Assembly: GCA_903813345.2 (NCBI GenBank)
Contig: CAIIXF020000014.1
Location: 6,417 to 70,416, forward strand
DNA length: 64,000 nucleotides
Direction: 5' to 3'
Origin: Owenia fusiformis
Taxonomy: Eukaryota > Annelida > Polychaeta > Sabellida > Oweniidae
Part shown: in pieces, positions 22,092 to 34,504 of the stretch
Layout of the letters: each line of letters begins with the position of its first letter
How positions within the stretch are numbered: position 1 is the first letter of the stretch
Made by a program: the position numbers and the translations under genes
The notes under the pieces: model-generated
The model's database searches: none
What the model saw: the letters and a program-made list of their open reading frames with translations, nothing else
What the model was told of the DNA's origin: nothing

Positions 22092-22807
22092 TGATTTTTG
22101 CTTTTGTATGTGCAATAGCAAAAATCTTTCTACACACACGTGCTCATCAACGTGAGATATTTGGATAAATCTACTCATACACGTTGTTAGGGGGCTAGGC
22201 GTAGTTGATGGGAAATTAGGTCAAATTCTTATCTGGGTCAAAGGTCGCAATCTAGGTCGAAATCTGCATTTCCGCTATTTCGGCCTCTCGAGCCTCCTTA
22301 AGAAGTCAGAATCGGAGGAAAACTAGCTGGTCGGAAAGACAGTTTTCCGAGCATTAAAAAAACAGTGAACTAAATTGAAATCCGACCATTAGTTATCGAG
22401 ATATACGCGTTTGAAGTTCGCGTACGGGCCACCGTTGCCGTATATCTAGACGGCACGAATACACTTGGTATACGTATCTCTGCGAACAACAGACATTTGA
22501 AAGAAAATAGGCCCGAACGATGACCAGAGCATTTCTAAAACAACGATTCCCTTCGTCAAACTAACGATTGCGGAATGTAGAACGACGCGTACGCTGCTCG
22601 AATCTACGTCGAAAGCTCTATATAGACGTCTGGAAGGCCTATTTTTTGAAGGACTATTTTTTGACCTCGACGGATCCGCGAAGCACGAGCCAGGCATTCT
22701 CCCCAACTACCTCCCTAGATTCCCCGTCCTTTAATCGACCACTATAGGCCCTCAGAGCGTCCGTAGAGCCATTTCCCTCTATACGCGTATGGCCAAATCC
22801 TATTATA
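22092..22807 (+). mobile_element. C1: divergent, GC-richer relative of an A-element leader
   Basis: After CTAG the sequence is new. At about 22205-22275 it aligns with A leaders (GATGGGAAATTAGGTCAAAT, then GGGTCAAAGGTCG), but after that it shows no monomer text. 22276-22800 is richer in G+C and CpG (ACGCGT, CGTACG) than the rest and has no 3' hairpin or CTAG. A reverse frame of 86 codons at 22446-22706 shows no recognised family. It may be a truncated member of another subfamily or a fragment of host DNA. Confidence 0.4.
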
Positions 22808-23012
22808 AGACTCCAGATGTAAATCTGGAGTCTATTGTTTTCGTCAGTATTCTTATTATTATTCTTTATTAGACTCCAGATTGAAAATCTGGAGTCTATT
22901 GCTTTTGCCAGTTTTCTTATTATTAGACTCCAGATTGAAAATCTGGAGTCTATTGTTCTCGTCAGTTTTCTTATTCTTCTTATTATTAGACTCCAGATGA
23001 AATCTGGAGTCT
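22808..23012 (+). repeat. Cluster of four CTCC-type palindromes
   Basis: Palindromes at 22808-22833, 22871-22897, 22925-22951 and 22988-23012. The third shares its unusual tail (ATTGTTCTCGTCAG) with the palindrome at 6415, showing that sub-lineages are dispersed. Confidence 0.85.
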
Positions 23013-23052
23013 ATTGTTTTCGTCAGTTTTCTTATTCTTCTTATTATTCTTA

Positions 23053-24439
23053 TTCTAAACCAGTTTTCTCAATAACCATAATGTTTTCAGTAAAGTCAGT
23101 CATTTGGTCAATTTAGGTCCAGAATCTAGTTCCTCAGAAATTGGGTCAAATTTTTATCTAGGTCAAAGGTCAAGAACTAGGTCAAATCCAGTACTTTGTC
23201 ACTTTTTTCGATTTTCTCGGTCATCCTTCAATATTTTCGATCCGGGTTTTTTTCATTGTGTTCCTTATAAAAAAGAAGAAAACCTAGGTTCGATTTAGTT
23301 TTTTGATATCTCAAACAGATTTCGAGATATCAGTGTCCGAAAACGAGGTCCAAAAAAAAGTTCTCCGAATAAAATGTCCAGGATATTGGTCTTATAGGAA
23401 ATTTTATCAGGATTCCGAATCTGAAAACCAAATTCGAATCAGACTTCCGGTTCGGAAGTTATGGCGTTTTGAAAGCTCAAAAATCGCTAAATTTGGTGCC
23501 CATGTTAAGTCAATGGGGAAAAAGATTTTTTTGAAGTGAAAAATACGAAATATAGACTGAGTTCAGCTAAATATAATCAAAGCCTTTAAAAGAAGGGGAC
23601 CTCAAAAGCCACATAGCTTCAAAATTTGGACAGCAAAATGCCTAGGTCAAAATCTAGGTCAAATTCAAAGTTTTTTCTTATTTTTGCGATTCTGACACTA
23701 CACTTTAATTATATTCTTCGAAATTGTGTATACATGTAGCCAAGAGTGTGCTAATAGCGTTAGCCTTTTGCCGTCAGAAAGTATTTTGACCCACTTTTGA
23801 GATATAGTGTCCGAAAAGTAGGTCAAAATAAAAAATTCTCCAAATTTAACGTTTGAGTTATGAATTAAGGGTAGAATTTTCTCAGAAATCCGAATCTGCA
23901 AACCAAATTTCGATCCGACTTCCGGTTCAGAAGTTATGGCGTGTCCAAAAAGTAGGTCAAAATAAAAATTCGCCAAAATTAACGTATGAGTTATGCATTA
24001 GGGGTAGAATTTTGTCAGGAATCCTAATCTTTAAATCAAATTTAAATCCGACTTCCGGTTCGGAAGTTATGGCATTTTGAAATTTCGGAAAATCAATCTG
24101 ATGGTATCCTGATAGAAAGTCAAGAGTAGAGAAGAAAATATTGAAAAAATCATCCATCCTTCCTATCTGATCCTATCCTATCCTTTCTTCATATCCTTTC
24201 CTTCCTATCCTCTCCTATCATATCCGTTCTTCCTATTCTGTTCTATCCTATCCTTCTTTCTTATTCTATCCTATCGTTCCTTCCCATTCTAACCTATCCT
24301 ACCTTCCTGTTTTATCCATCCATCTTATTCTGGATGACTCAGCTTATTCTGGATGACTCGGCTTATTTTAGATGACTGGGCTTAAAAAAGTCTGGATCTG
24401 GAGTCTGAAATTGAACTTCGTTCAATTTCCCAAGTCTAG
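23053..24439 (+). mobile_element. A element E11 (L2 leader, TATCC type)
   Basis: The leader starts TTCTAAACCAGTTTTCTCAA, with DR1 at 23160, an L2-linked first monomer, one typical monomer and a partial repeat. The (TATCC)n tract is at about 24150-24320, with hairpin and CTAG at 24436-24439. Confidence 0.65.
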
Positions 24440-24453
24440 TTATCTTTTATTAT

Positions 24454-25000
24454 TCCACGCAAGATTTCTCCGCACACACCGACATGTCAGCTAATTAGCA
24501 TATACCATCAACCTTGACATGTTCCTGGGCTACAGGGAAATGCCTTCATTTTTTTAATTAGCCCCTCCCTAATTAGCCAAGGTCAAATCGCAAAATTTTA
24601 CATTTTTGCACGTACAAGGAGTAACCATTTTTATTTTTTACCCAAAATTTGCATATGCCATCCCTCACAATTGCCATTTCACATATATTCCGGGTTTTAA
24701 AATTGGGTGCCCCAAATTTGAAAAATGGGGCACCCCAGTGGGGCAAAATTTGAAAACTGTGTATCCGATCCCAATTCTGAGCAGATATAAAGAATAGAAG
24801 CCCCTGATTCCAAATATGCTTTCGGTTATGGAATCCGACCTCTAAGTGACCTTGAAAAGGTCAACAAGTTCAAAAATCAAAATCGCTCAAATTGATTCCA
24901 AATTGGTACCATTGTATTACACTGTACTCGGATAGAGTAAATTAGGTCACCATTTTGACCTTGACCTTTGACATTGACCTTCAAATGACCTCAAAGTTGA
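24454..25000 (+). mobile_element. B element B3, cut by the assembly gap
   Basis: It starts TCCACGCAAGATTTCTCCGC and is nearly identical to B1 and B2 up to CCTCAAAGTTGA at the gap. The text expected next (AAACTAGGATTTTCATTCC) is not present at any other fragment edge in the window. Confidence 0.7.
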
Positions 25001-25500
25001 NNNNNNNNNNNNNNNNNNNNNNNNNNNNNNNNNNNNNNNNNNNNNNNNNNNNNNNNNNNNNNNNNNNNNNNNNNNNNNNNNNNNNNNNNNNNNNNNNNNN
25101 NNNNNNNNNNNNNNNNNNNNNNNNNNNNNNNNNNNNNNNNNNNNNNNNNNNNNNNNNNNNNNNNNNNNNNNNNNNNNNNNNNNNNNNNNNNNNNNNNNNN
25201 NNNNNNNNNNNNNNNNNNNNNNNNNNNNNNNNNNNNNNNNNNNNNNNNNNNNNNNNNNNNNNNNNNNNNNNNNNNNNNNNNNNNNNNNNNNNNNNNNNNN
25301 NNNNNNNNNNNNNNNNNNNNNNNNNNNNNNNNNNNNNNNNNNNNNNNNNNNNNNNNNNNNNNNNNNNNNNNNNNNNNNNNNNNNNNNNNNNNNNNNNNNN
25401 NNNNNNNNNNNNNNNNNNNNNNNNNNNNNNNNNNNNNNNNNNNNNNNNNNNNNNNNNNNNNNNNNNNNNNNNNNNNNNNNNNNNNNNNNNNNNNNNNNNN
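25001..25500. other. 500-N assembly gap
   Basis: Exactly 500 N, a placeholder size. The B element on its left does not continue on its right, which opens inside an A-element monomer, so the two sides are not adjacent as written. Confidence 0.95.
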
Positions 25501-26789
25501 GCGTTTTGAAATCTCAAAAATCGCTAAATTTGGTGCCTATGTTAAGTCAATGGGAAAAAAGACTTTTTCGAAGTGTAAAATACAAGATGTAGACTGAGAA
25601 CAGCTTAACATAATGAATGCTTATAAAACAAGGGGACCTCAAAAGCTACATAGCTTCAAAATTTGGACACCAAAATGCCTAGGTCAAAATCTAGGTCAAA
25701 TTCATAGTTTTTCCTTATTTTTACGATTCTGACACTACACTTTAATAATTTGCTTCAAAATTCTGTATACAGGTAGCAAAGAGTGTGCTCATAGTGTTAG
25801 CCTTTTGCCGTCAGAAAGTATTTTTACCCACTTTTGAGATATGGTGTCCGTAAAGTAGGTCAAAATAAAAATTTCTCATAATTTAACTTATGAGTTAGGA
25901 ATTAAGGGTAGAATTTTCTCAGGAATCCGAATCTGCAAACCAAATTTTGATCTGACTACTGGTTCGGAAGTTATGGCGTGTCCAAAAAGTAGGTCAAAAT
26001 AAAAAAAATCCAAATTTAACGTATGAGTTATGAATTAGGGGTAGAATTTTTTCAGGAATCCGAATCTGCAAACTAAATTTCGATCCGACTTCCGGTTCGA
26101 AAGTTATGGCATTTTGAAAGCTCAAAAATCGCTAAAATTGGTGCCCCACGTTATGGCAATGGGAAAAAAGATTTTTTTTGAAGTGTAAATTACGAGATAT
26201 AGACTAAGTACAGCTTCAAATAATGAAAGCCTATAAAAGAAACGGACCTCAAAAGCTATCTAGCTTCAAAATTTGGACACCAAAATGCCTAGGTCAATAT
26301 CTAGGTAAAATTTATAGTTTTAACTTATTTTTTAGATTCTGACGCTACACTCTAATTATTTGCTTCAAAATTTTGTATACAGGTAGCAAAGAGTGAGTTA
26401 ATAGTGTTAGCCTTTTGCCGTCAGAAAGTATTTTGACCAACTTTTGAGATATGGTGTCCGAAAAGTAGGTCAAAATAAAAAGTTCTCAAAATTTAAAGTA
26501 TGAGTAATGAATTAAGGGTAGAATTTCCTCAGGAATCCGAATCTTTAATCCAAATTTCAATCCAACTTCTGGTTAGATAGTTATATCGGTTTGAAGTCTC
26601 GAAAAGTCGATCTGATGATATCTCCATGTTAAGCCAATGGAGTCGAAGATAACATTCTTAAGAGTCGTCTAAATGTCTATATTCTAGCTGACTCAGCTTA
26701 TTCTGGATGACTCAGCTTACAAGTTTTCTGGATGACTCAGCTTTAAAATCTGGAGTCTTAAATTGAACCTGTTCAATTTACATGTCTAG
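25501..26789 (+). mobile_element. A element E12 (5' part lost in gap, TGACTCAGC type)
   Basis: It opens inside a monomer (GCGTTTTGAAATCTC) and contains monomer starts near 25847 and 26454 with a partial repeat between them (near 25977). The MARE-type palindrome is at 26687. The 3' hairpin has loop CT and CTAG is at 26786-26789. Confidence 0.6.
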
Positions 26790-26802
26790 TTATTATTATT
26801 TT

Positions 26803-29462
26803 TCTTTCTTTCCGCGTTTTCTCAGCAACTAGAGGGACTTCCTAAAATCTGCTAACATAGTCAACTAGGTAATGAGTTCTAGTTTCTGGGAAATTAGGTC
26901 AAATGTTTATCTAGGTCAAAGGTCAAGAACTAGGTCAAATCGTCTCTTTTTGCTATTTCACAAGTTTTCTCAGTCGTCCTTTGGTATTTTCGCTCCGGGT
27001 TTTTTTCATCATGTTCCTTAGAAAAAAAGCTAATTCCGTAAGGCAAACCGTTTTTTGATTACTCTTACCGATTTTGAGATATGGCGTCCGAAAAGTAGGT
27101 CAGAACATAAAAAATTCTCCAAATTCAACGTGTGAATTATCAAATAAGTGTAGAATTATCTCAGGAATCCGAATCTGCAAACAAAATTTTGATCCGACTT
27201 CCGGTTCGGAAGTTATAGCGTTTTGAAATCTCAAAAATCGCTAAATTTGGTGCCCATGTTAAGTCAATGGGAAAAAAGGCTTTTTCGAAGTGTAAAATAC
27301 AAGATATAGACTGAGTTCAGCTTAACATATTCAATGCCTATAAAAGAAGGGGACCTCAAAAGCTACATAGCTTCGAAATTTGGACACCAGAATGCCTAGG
27401 TCAAAATCTAGGTCAAATTCATAGTTTTTCCTTATTTTTACGATTCTGGCACTACACTTTTAGGATTTGCTTCAAAATTTTGTATACAGATAGCAAAGAG
27501 TGTGCTAATAGTGAGAGCCTTTTGCCGTCAGAAAGTATTTTGACCCACTTTTGAGATATGGTGTCCGTAAAGTAGGTCAAAATAAAAATTTCTCATAATT
27601 TAACTTATGAGTTATGAATTAAGGGTAGAATTTTCTCAGGAATCCGAATCTGCAAACCAAATTTCAATCCGACTTTTCGTTGGGAAGTTATGGCGTTTTG
27701 AAAGCTCAAAAATCGCTAATTTTGGTGCCCCATGTTATGTCAATGAGAAAAAAGATTTTTTTGAAGTGTAAAATACCAGATAAAGACTGAGTACAGCTTA
27801 AGATTCTGAAAGTCTATAAAAGAAGGGGACCTCGAAGGCTAACTAGCTTTAAAATTTGGACACCAAAATCCCTAGGTCAAAATCTAGATCAAATACATAG
27901 TTTTTCCTTATTTTTGCAATTCTGGCACTACACTTTTAGGATTTGCTTCGAAATTTTGTATACAGGTAGCAAAGAGTGAGCTTATAGTGTTAGCCTTTTG
28001 CCGTCAGAGAGTATTTTGACCCACTTTTGAGATATGGTGTCCGAAAAGTAGGTCAAAATAAAAAATTCTCCAAATTTTACGTATGAGTTATGAATTAAGA
28101 GTAGAATTTTCTCAGGAATCCGAATCTGCAAACCAAATGTCGATCCGACTTCCAGTTCCAAAGTTATGGCGTGTCCTAAAAGTAGGTCAAAATAAAAATT
28201 CGCCAAATTTAACGTATGAGTTATGAATAAGGGGTAGAATTTTGTCAGGAATCCGAATCTTTAAATCAAATTTCGATCCGACTTCCGGTTTGAAAGTTAT
28301 GGCGTTTTGAAATTTCGAGAAAAATCGATCTGATGTTATCCTGATAGAAAGTCAAGGAAAAAAGATTTTTTTGAAGTGTAAAATACGAGATATAGATTGA
28401 GTACAGCTTAAGATAATGAATTCCTATAAAAGAAGGGGACCTCAAAAGCTACCTAGTTTCAATATTTGGACACCAAAATGCCTAGGTCAAAATCTAGGTC
28501 AAATTCATAGTTTTTCCTTATTTTTGCGATTCTGGCACTACACTTTTAGGATTTGCTTCAAATTTTGTATACAGGTAGCAAAGAGTGTGCTAATAGTGTT
28601 AGCCTTTTGCCGTCAGAGAGTATTTTGACCAACTTTTGAGATATGGTGTCCGAAAAGTAGGTCAAAATAAAAGTTCTCCGAATTTAGCATATGAGTTATG
28701 AAATAAGGATAGAATTTTCTGAGGAATCTGAATCTGCAAACCAAATCCGACTTTCTGTTTTAAAGTTATAGCGTTTGAAAGCTCAAAAATTGCTAAATTT
28801 GGTGCCCCATGTTATGTCAATAGGGAAAAAGATTTTTTTGAAGTCTAAAATACCAGATATAGACTGAGTACAGCTTAACATTCTGAAAGCCTTTAAAAGA
28901 AGGGGACCTCGAAGGCTATCTAGCTTTAAAATTTGGACACCAAAATGCCAAGGTCAAAATCTAGGGCAAATTCATAATTTTCCTTATTTTTGCGATTCTG
29001 ACATTACACTTTAATGATTTGCTTCGAAATTTTGTATACAGGTAGCAAAGAGTGTGCTTATAGTGATAGCCTTTTGCCGTCAGAAAGTATTTTGACCCAC
29101 TTTTGAGATATGGTGTCCAAAAAGTAGGTCAAAATAAAAAAAATCTCCAAATTTAATGTATGAGTTATGAATTAAGGGTAGAATTTTCTCAGGAGTCCGA
29201 ATCTTTAAACCAAAATACAATCTAACTTCTGGTTAGATAGTTATAGCGGTTTGAAGTCTCGAAAAGTCGATATGATGATATCCCCATGTTAAGCCAATGG
29301 AGTCGAAGATAAAAAATGGAGAGTTGTCTAAATGTCTAAATTCTAGCTGACTCGATCAGCTTATTCTGGATGACTCAGCTTACAAGTATTCTGGATGACT
29401 CAGCTTAAAAAAAGAATTAAATCTGGAGTCTTAAATTGAACTTGTTCAATTTACATGTCTAG
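26803..29462 (+). mobile_element. A element E13 (L1 leader, TGACTCAGC type), long copy
   Basis: The L1 leader starts TCTTTCTTTCCGCG, with DR1 at 26913. Monomers start near 27086, 27562, 28038, 28646 and 29113, with a partial repeat after the third. The organisation matches E2. The palindromic TGACTCAGC box near 29348 carries extra bases (TGACTCGATCAGC). CTAG is at 29459-29462. Confidence 0.65.
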
Positions 29463-29481
29463 TTATTATTATTATTATTTT

Positions 29482-31059
29482 TCTTTCCGAACCAGTTTTC
29501 TCAGCAACTAGAAGGACTTACTTAAATCTGTTAACACAGTCAACTGGGTAATGAGACCTAGTTTCTGGGAAATTAGGTCAAATGTTTATCTAGGTCAAAG
29601 GTCAAAAACTAGGTCAAATCGTTAGTTTTCACTGTTTTACGAGTTTTCTCAGTCGTCCTTCGGTATTTTCGCTCCGGGTTTTTTTCATCATGTTCCTTAG
29701 AAAAAAAGCTAATTCCGAAAGGCAAACCGTTTTTTGATTACTCTTACCGATTTTGAGATATGGCGTCCGAAAAGTAGGTCAGAACATAAAAAGTTCTCCA
29801 AAATCAACGTGTGAATTATCAAATAAGTGTAGAATTATCTCAGGAATCCGAATCTGCAAACAAAATTTCGATCCGACTTCCGGTTCGGAAGTTATGGCGT
29901 TTTGAAATCTCAAAAATCGCTAAATTTGGCGCCCATGTTAAGTCAATGGGGAAAAATACTTTTTCGAAGTGTAAAATACAAGATATAGACTGAGTACAGC
30001 TTAACATAATGAATGCCTTTAAAAGAAAGGGACCTCAAAAGCTACATAGCTTCAAAATTTGGACACCAAAATGCCTAGGTCAAAATCTAGGTCAAATTCA
30101 TAGTTTTCCTTATTTTTACGATTCTGACACTACACTTGAATAATTTGCTTCAAAATTTTGTATACAGATAGCAAAGAGTGTGTTAATAGTGTGAGCCTTT
30201 TGCCGTCAGAAAGTATTTTGACCCACTTTTGAGATATGGTGTCCGAAAAGTAGGTCAAAATAAAAAGTTCTCCAAATTTAACATATGAGCTATGAATTAA
30301 GGGTAGAATTTTCCCAGGAATCCGAATCTGCAAACCAAATTTCAATCCGACTATCGGTTCGGAAGTTATGGCGTTTTGAAATCTCAAAAATCGCTAAATT
30401 TGGTGCCCCATGTTATGTCAATGAGAAAAAAGATTTTTTTGAAGTGTAAAATACCAGATATAAACTGAGTACAGCTTAACATTCTGAAAGCCTTTAAAAG
30501 AAGGGGACCTCGAAGGCTATCTCGCTTTAAAATTTGGACACCAAAATGCCTAGGTCAAAATGTAGGTCAAATTCATAGTTTTTCCTTATTTTTGCGATTC
30601 TGACATTACACTTTAATGATTTGCTTCGAAATTTTGTGTACAGGTACCAAAGAGTGTGCTCATAGTGTAAGCCTTTTGCCGTCACAAAGTATTTTGACCC
30701 ACTTTTGAGATATGGTGTCTGAAAAGCAGGTCAAAATAAAAAGTTCTCCAAATTTAACGTATGAGTTATGAATTAAGGGTAGAATTTTCTCAGGAATCAG
30801 AATCTTTAAACCAAATTTCGATCCAACTTCTGATTAGATAGTTATAGCGGTTTGAAGTCTCGAAAAGTCGATATGATGATATCCCCATGTTAAGCCAATG
30901 GAGTCGAAGATAACATTCTTAAGAGTTGTCTAAATGTCTATATTCTAGCTGACTCAGCTTATTCTGAATGACTCAGCTTACAAGTATTTGGATGACTCAG
31001 CTTAAAAAAAGTATTAAATCTGGAGTCTTAAATTGAACTTGTTCAATTTACATGTCTAG
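29482..31059 (+). mobile_element. A element E14 (L1 leader, TGACTCAGC type)
   Basis: The L1 leader starts TCTTTCCGAACC, with DR1 at 29592. Monomers start near 29764, 30239 and 30716. The 3' module includes GCTGACTCAGC at 30948, with hairpin and CTAG at 31056-31059. Confidence 0.65.
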
Positions 31060-31072
31060 TTATTATTATTTT

Positions 31073-32974
31073 TCTTTCTTTCTTTCTTTCCGAACACTTT
31101 TTCTCAGCAACTAGAAGAACTTACTTTTACCCACTTACATGGCTAACATAGCCCATCAACCTAGTTTCTGGGAAATTAGGTCAAATTTGTATCTAGGTCA
31201 AAGGTCAAGAACTAGGTCAAATTTAGGTCAAATCAACATTCTGTCAATTATCTACGTTGTTGTTTGTCGTTACTCCTTCATCTTTTTTTCATTATGTAGC
31301 TTAGAAAAAAACAAATCGAGAGTGTGCCATCCGTTTTTTGATTACTCTTAGCGATTTTGAGATATGGCGTCCGGAAAGTAGGTCAAACTAAAAAAGTTCT
31401 CCAAATTTAACATATGAGCTATGGAATAAGGGTAGAATTTCCTCAGGAATCCGAATCTGCAAACCAAATTTCGATCCGACTTCCCGTTTGAAAGTTATGG
31501 CGTTTTGAAATTTCGAGAAAAATCGATCTGATGTTATCCTGATAGAAAGTCAAGGAAAAAAGATTTTTTTGAAGTGTAAAATACGAGATATAGATTGAGT
31601 ACAGCTTAAGATAATGAATTCCTATAAAAGAAGGGGACCTCAAAAGCTACCTGGTTTCAATATTTGGACACCAAAATGCCTAGGTCAAAATCTGGGTCAA
31701 ATTCATAGTTTTTCCTTATTTTTGCGATTCTGGCACTACACTTTTAGGATTTGCTTCAAAATTTTGTATACAGGTAGCAAAGAGTGTGCTAATAGTGTTA
31801 GCCTTTTGCCGTCAGAGAGTATTTTGACCCACTTTTGAGATATGGTGTCCGAAAAGTAGGTCAAAATAAAAAATTCTCCAAATTTAACATATGAGTTATG
31901 AATTAAGAGTAGAATTTTCTCAGGAATCCGAATCTGCAAACCAAATTTCGATCCGACTTCCGGTTCCAAAGTTATGGCGTGTCCGAAAAGTAGGTCAAAA
32001 TAAAAATTCGCCAAATTTAACGTATGACTTATGAATTAGGGGTAGAATTTTGTCAGGAATCCGAATCTTTAAATCAAATTTCGATCCGACTTCCGGTTCG
32101 GAAGTTATGGCGTTTTGAAATTTCGGAAAATCGATCTGATGGTATCCTGATAGAAAGTCAAGGAAAAAAGATTTTTTTGAAGTGTAAAATACGAGATATT
32201 GATTGAGTTCAGCTTAAGATAATGAATTCCTATAAAAGAAGGGGACCTCAAAACCTACCTAGTTTCAATATTTGGACACCAAAATGCCCAGGTCAAAATC
32301 TAGGTCAAATTCATAGTTTTTCCTTATTTTTGCGATTCTGGCACTACACTTTTAGGATTTGCTTCAAAATTTTGTATACAGGTAGCAAAGAGTGTGCTAA
32401 TAGTGAGAGCCTTTTGCCGTCAGAAAGTATTTTGACCCACTTTTGAGATATGGTGTCCGAAAAGTAGGTCAAAATAAAAAGTTCTCATAATTTAACTTAT
32501 GAGTTATGAATTAAGGGTAGAATTTTCTCGGGAATCCGGATCTGAAATTAAAATTGAAATCCGACCCCCAGTTAAGATTCTACGCCTTTAAAGTTTGAAA
32601 TTCGCACTTGCCAGTATTCACGATGCATATTGATCAAATATATTTTCAAAAATTCCTACATACCCTACTCTACCTCCCTACCTACTCAGCTACTTATTTG
32701 ACTACTAATTACTCAATTACTTAATCAGTTATTACTTACTTAGCTACTTACTCAGCTACTTACTCAGCTACCTACTCAGCTGCTTACTTAGCTACCTACT
32801 CAGCTACTTACTCAATTACTTACTCAGCTACCTACTCAGCTACTTACTCAGCTACATACTCAGCTACTTACTCAGCTACCTAGTCATCTACGTACTCAGC
32901 TTCCTACTTAGCTCTTTACTCAAGTAAATCAATCTGGAGTCTTAAATTGAACTCTGTTCAATTTACCAATCTAG
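31073..32974 (+). mobile_element. A element E15 (minisatellite type, full 3' region)
   Basis: The leader starts (TCTT)n CCGAACAC and after DR1 at 31195 has an L3-like second half with an extra AGGTCA. Monomers and partial repeats follow to about 32600, then a region shared only with R5 (GATGCATATTGATCAAATAT), the TACTCAGC minisatellite, hairpin (loop TCT) and CTAG at 32971-32974. Confidence 0.65.
32667..32930 (+). repeat. 12-bp TACTCAGC minisatellite in E15
   Basis: The unit is TACTCAGCTACY with variants, about 20 units. It takes the place used by TGACTCAGC boxes or (TATCC)n in other copies and stops ~20 bp before the 3' hairpin. Confidence 0.85.
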
Positions 32975-32988
32975 TTATTATTATTATT

Positions 32989-33123
32989 AGACTCCAGATT
33001 GAAAATCTGGAGTCTATTGCTTTTGCCAGTTTTATTATTATTAGACTCCAGATTGAAAATCTGGAGTCTATTGTTTTTGCCTGTTTTCTTATTATTAGAC
33101 TCCAGATTGAAAATCTGGAGTCT
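32989..33123 (+). repeat. Three CTCC-type palindromes
   Basis: Palindromes at 32989-33015, 33043-33069 and 33097-33123 have the same loop; the spacing of 54 bp is constant, so this triplet may have arisen by local tandem copying. Confidence 0.85.
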
Positions 33124-33163
33124 ATTGTTTTTGCCTGTTTTCTTATTATTATTATTCTTTTTT

Positions 33164-34490
33164 CTTCCTCCTGACCAAATTTCTCGTCAACTATAACAGC
33201 TTACTTAATCCAACTTACATGGTTAACTTAAGACTGTACCCGGCTTTCTGGGAAATTAGGTCCAATTTTTATCTAGGTCAAAGGTCAAGAACTAGGTCAA
33301 ATCCAGTACTTTGTCACTTTTTCCGATTATCTCGGTCGTCCTTCAATATTTTTGATCCTGGTTTTTTTTATTGTGTTCCTCATAAAAAAGTAGAAAACCT
33401 AGGGTCGATTTAGTTTTTTGGTATCTCAAACCGATTTCGAGATATCAGTGTCCGAAAACGAGGTCCAAAAAAAATTTCACCGAATCCAATGTTCAGGATA
33501 TCAGTCTTATAGGAAATTTTCTCAGGATTCCGAATCTGAAAACCAAATTTCGATCTGACTTCCAGATCAGAAGTTATGGCGTTTTGAAAATTCAAAAATC
33601 GCTAAATTTGGTGCTCCATGTTAATTCAATGGGAAAAAAATATTTTTTTGAAGTGTAAAATACGAGATATAGACTAAGCACAGCTAAACATAATGGACGC
33701 CCATAAAAGAAAGGGACCACAAGACCTTCTTTTCATAAAAATTTGGACACCAAAATGCCTAGGTCAAAATCTAGGTCAAATTCAAAGTTTTTCCTTATTT
33801 TTGCGATTCTGACACTACAGATTAATTATATTCTTCGAAAATTTGTATACATGTAGCCAAGAGTGTGCTAATAGTGTTAGCCTTTTGCCGTCAGAAAGTA
33901 TTTTGACCCACTTTTGAGATATGGTATCCGAAAAGTAGGTCAAACTAAAAAGTTCTCCAAATTTAACGTATGAGTTATGAATTAAGGGTAGAATTTTCTC
34001 AGGAATCTAAATCTGCAAACCAAATTTCAATCCGACTTTTGGTTTGGAATTTATGTCGTTTTGAAAGCTCAAAAATCGCTAAATTTGGTGCCCCATGTTA
34101 TTGCAATGGGAAAAAAGATATTTTTGAAGTGTAAAATACGAGATAAAGAATGAGTACAGCTTCACATAATGAAAGCCTATAAAAGAAAGGGACCTCAAAA
34201 GCTAGCTAGCTTCACAATTTGGTCACCAAAATGCCTAGGTCAAAATCTAGGTCAAATTTAAAAATTCGAAAGTTATAGCTGTTTGAAGTCTCGAAAAGTC
34301 GATATTATGATATCCCCATGTTAAGCCAATGTAGACGAAGATAAGCTACTTAAGAGTTGTCTAAATGTCTGTATTCTAGATGACTCAGCTTATTCTGAAT
34401 GGCTCAGCTAACAGTATTTTGGATGACTCAGCTTAAAAAAAGTTTTAAATCTGGAGTCTTAAATTGAACTTGTTCAATTTACATGTCTAG
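33164..34490 (+). mobile_element. A element E16 (mosaic L3/L2 leader, TGACTCAGC type)
   Basis: The leader starts as L3 (CTTCCTCCTGACC) and, past DR1 at 33275, continues as L2 (CCAGTACTTTGTCAC), the reverse of E8. The L2-linked first monomer follows. A deletion near 34260 joins a monomer's AGGTCAAATTTA to the 3' module. CTAG is at 34487-34490. Confidence 0.6.
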
Positions 34491-34504
34491 TTATTCTTCT
34501 TTTT

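Noticed and set aside
22446-22706. 86-codon reverse frame in C1 as a host gene
   Set aside because: Higher GC favours open frames; no family, splice structure or homologous copy is visible in the window.
24955-25517. Long frames crossing the gaps (also 37478-38044 and 61680-62511)
   Set aside because: They consist mostly of N and have no sequence support.
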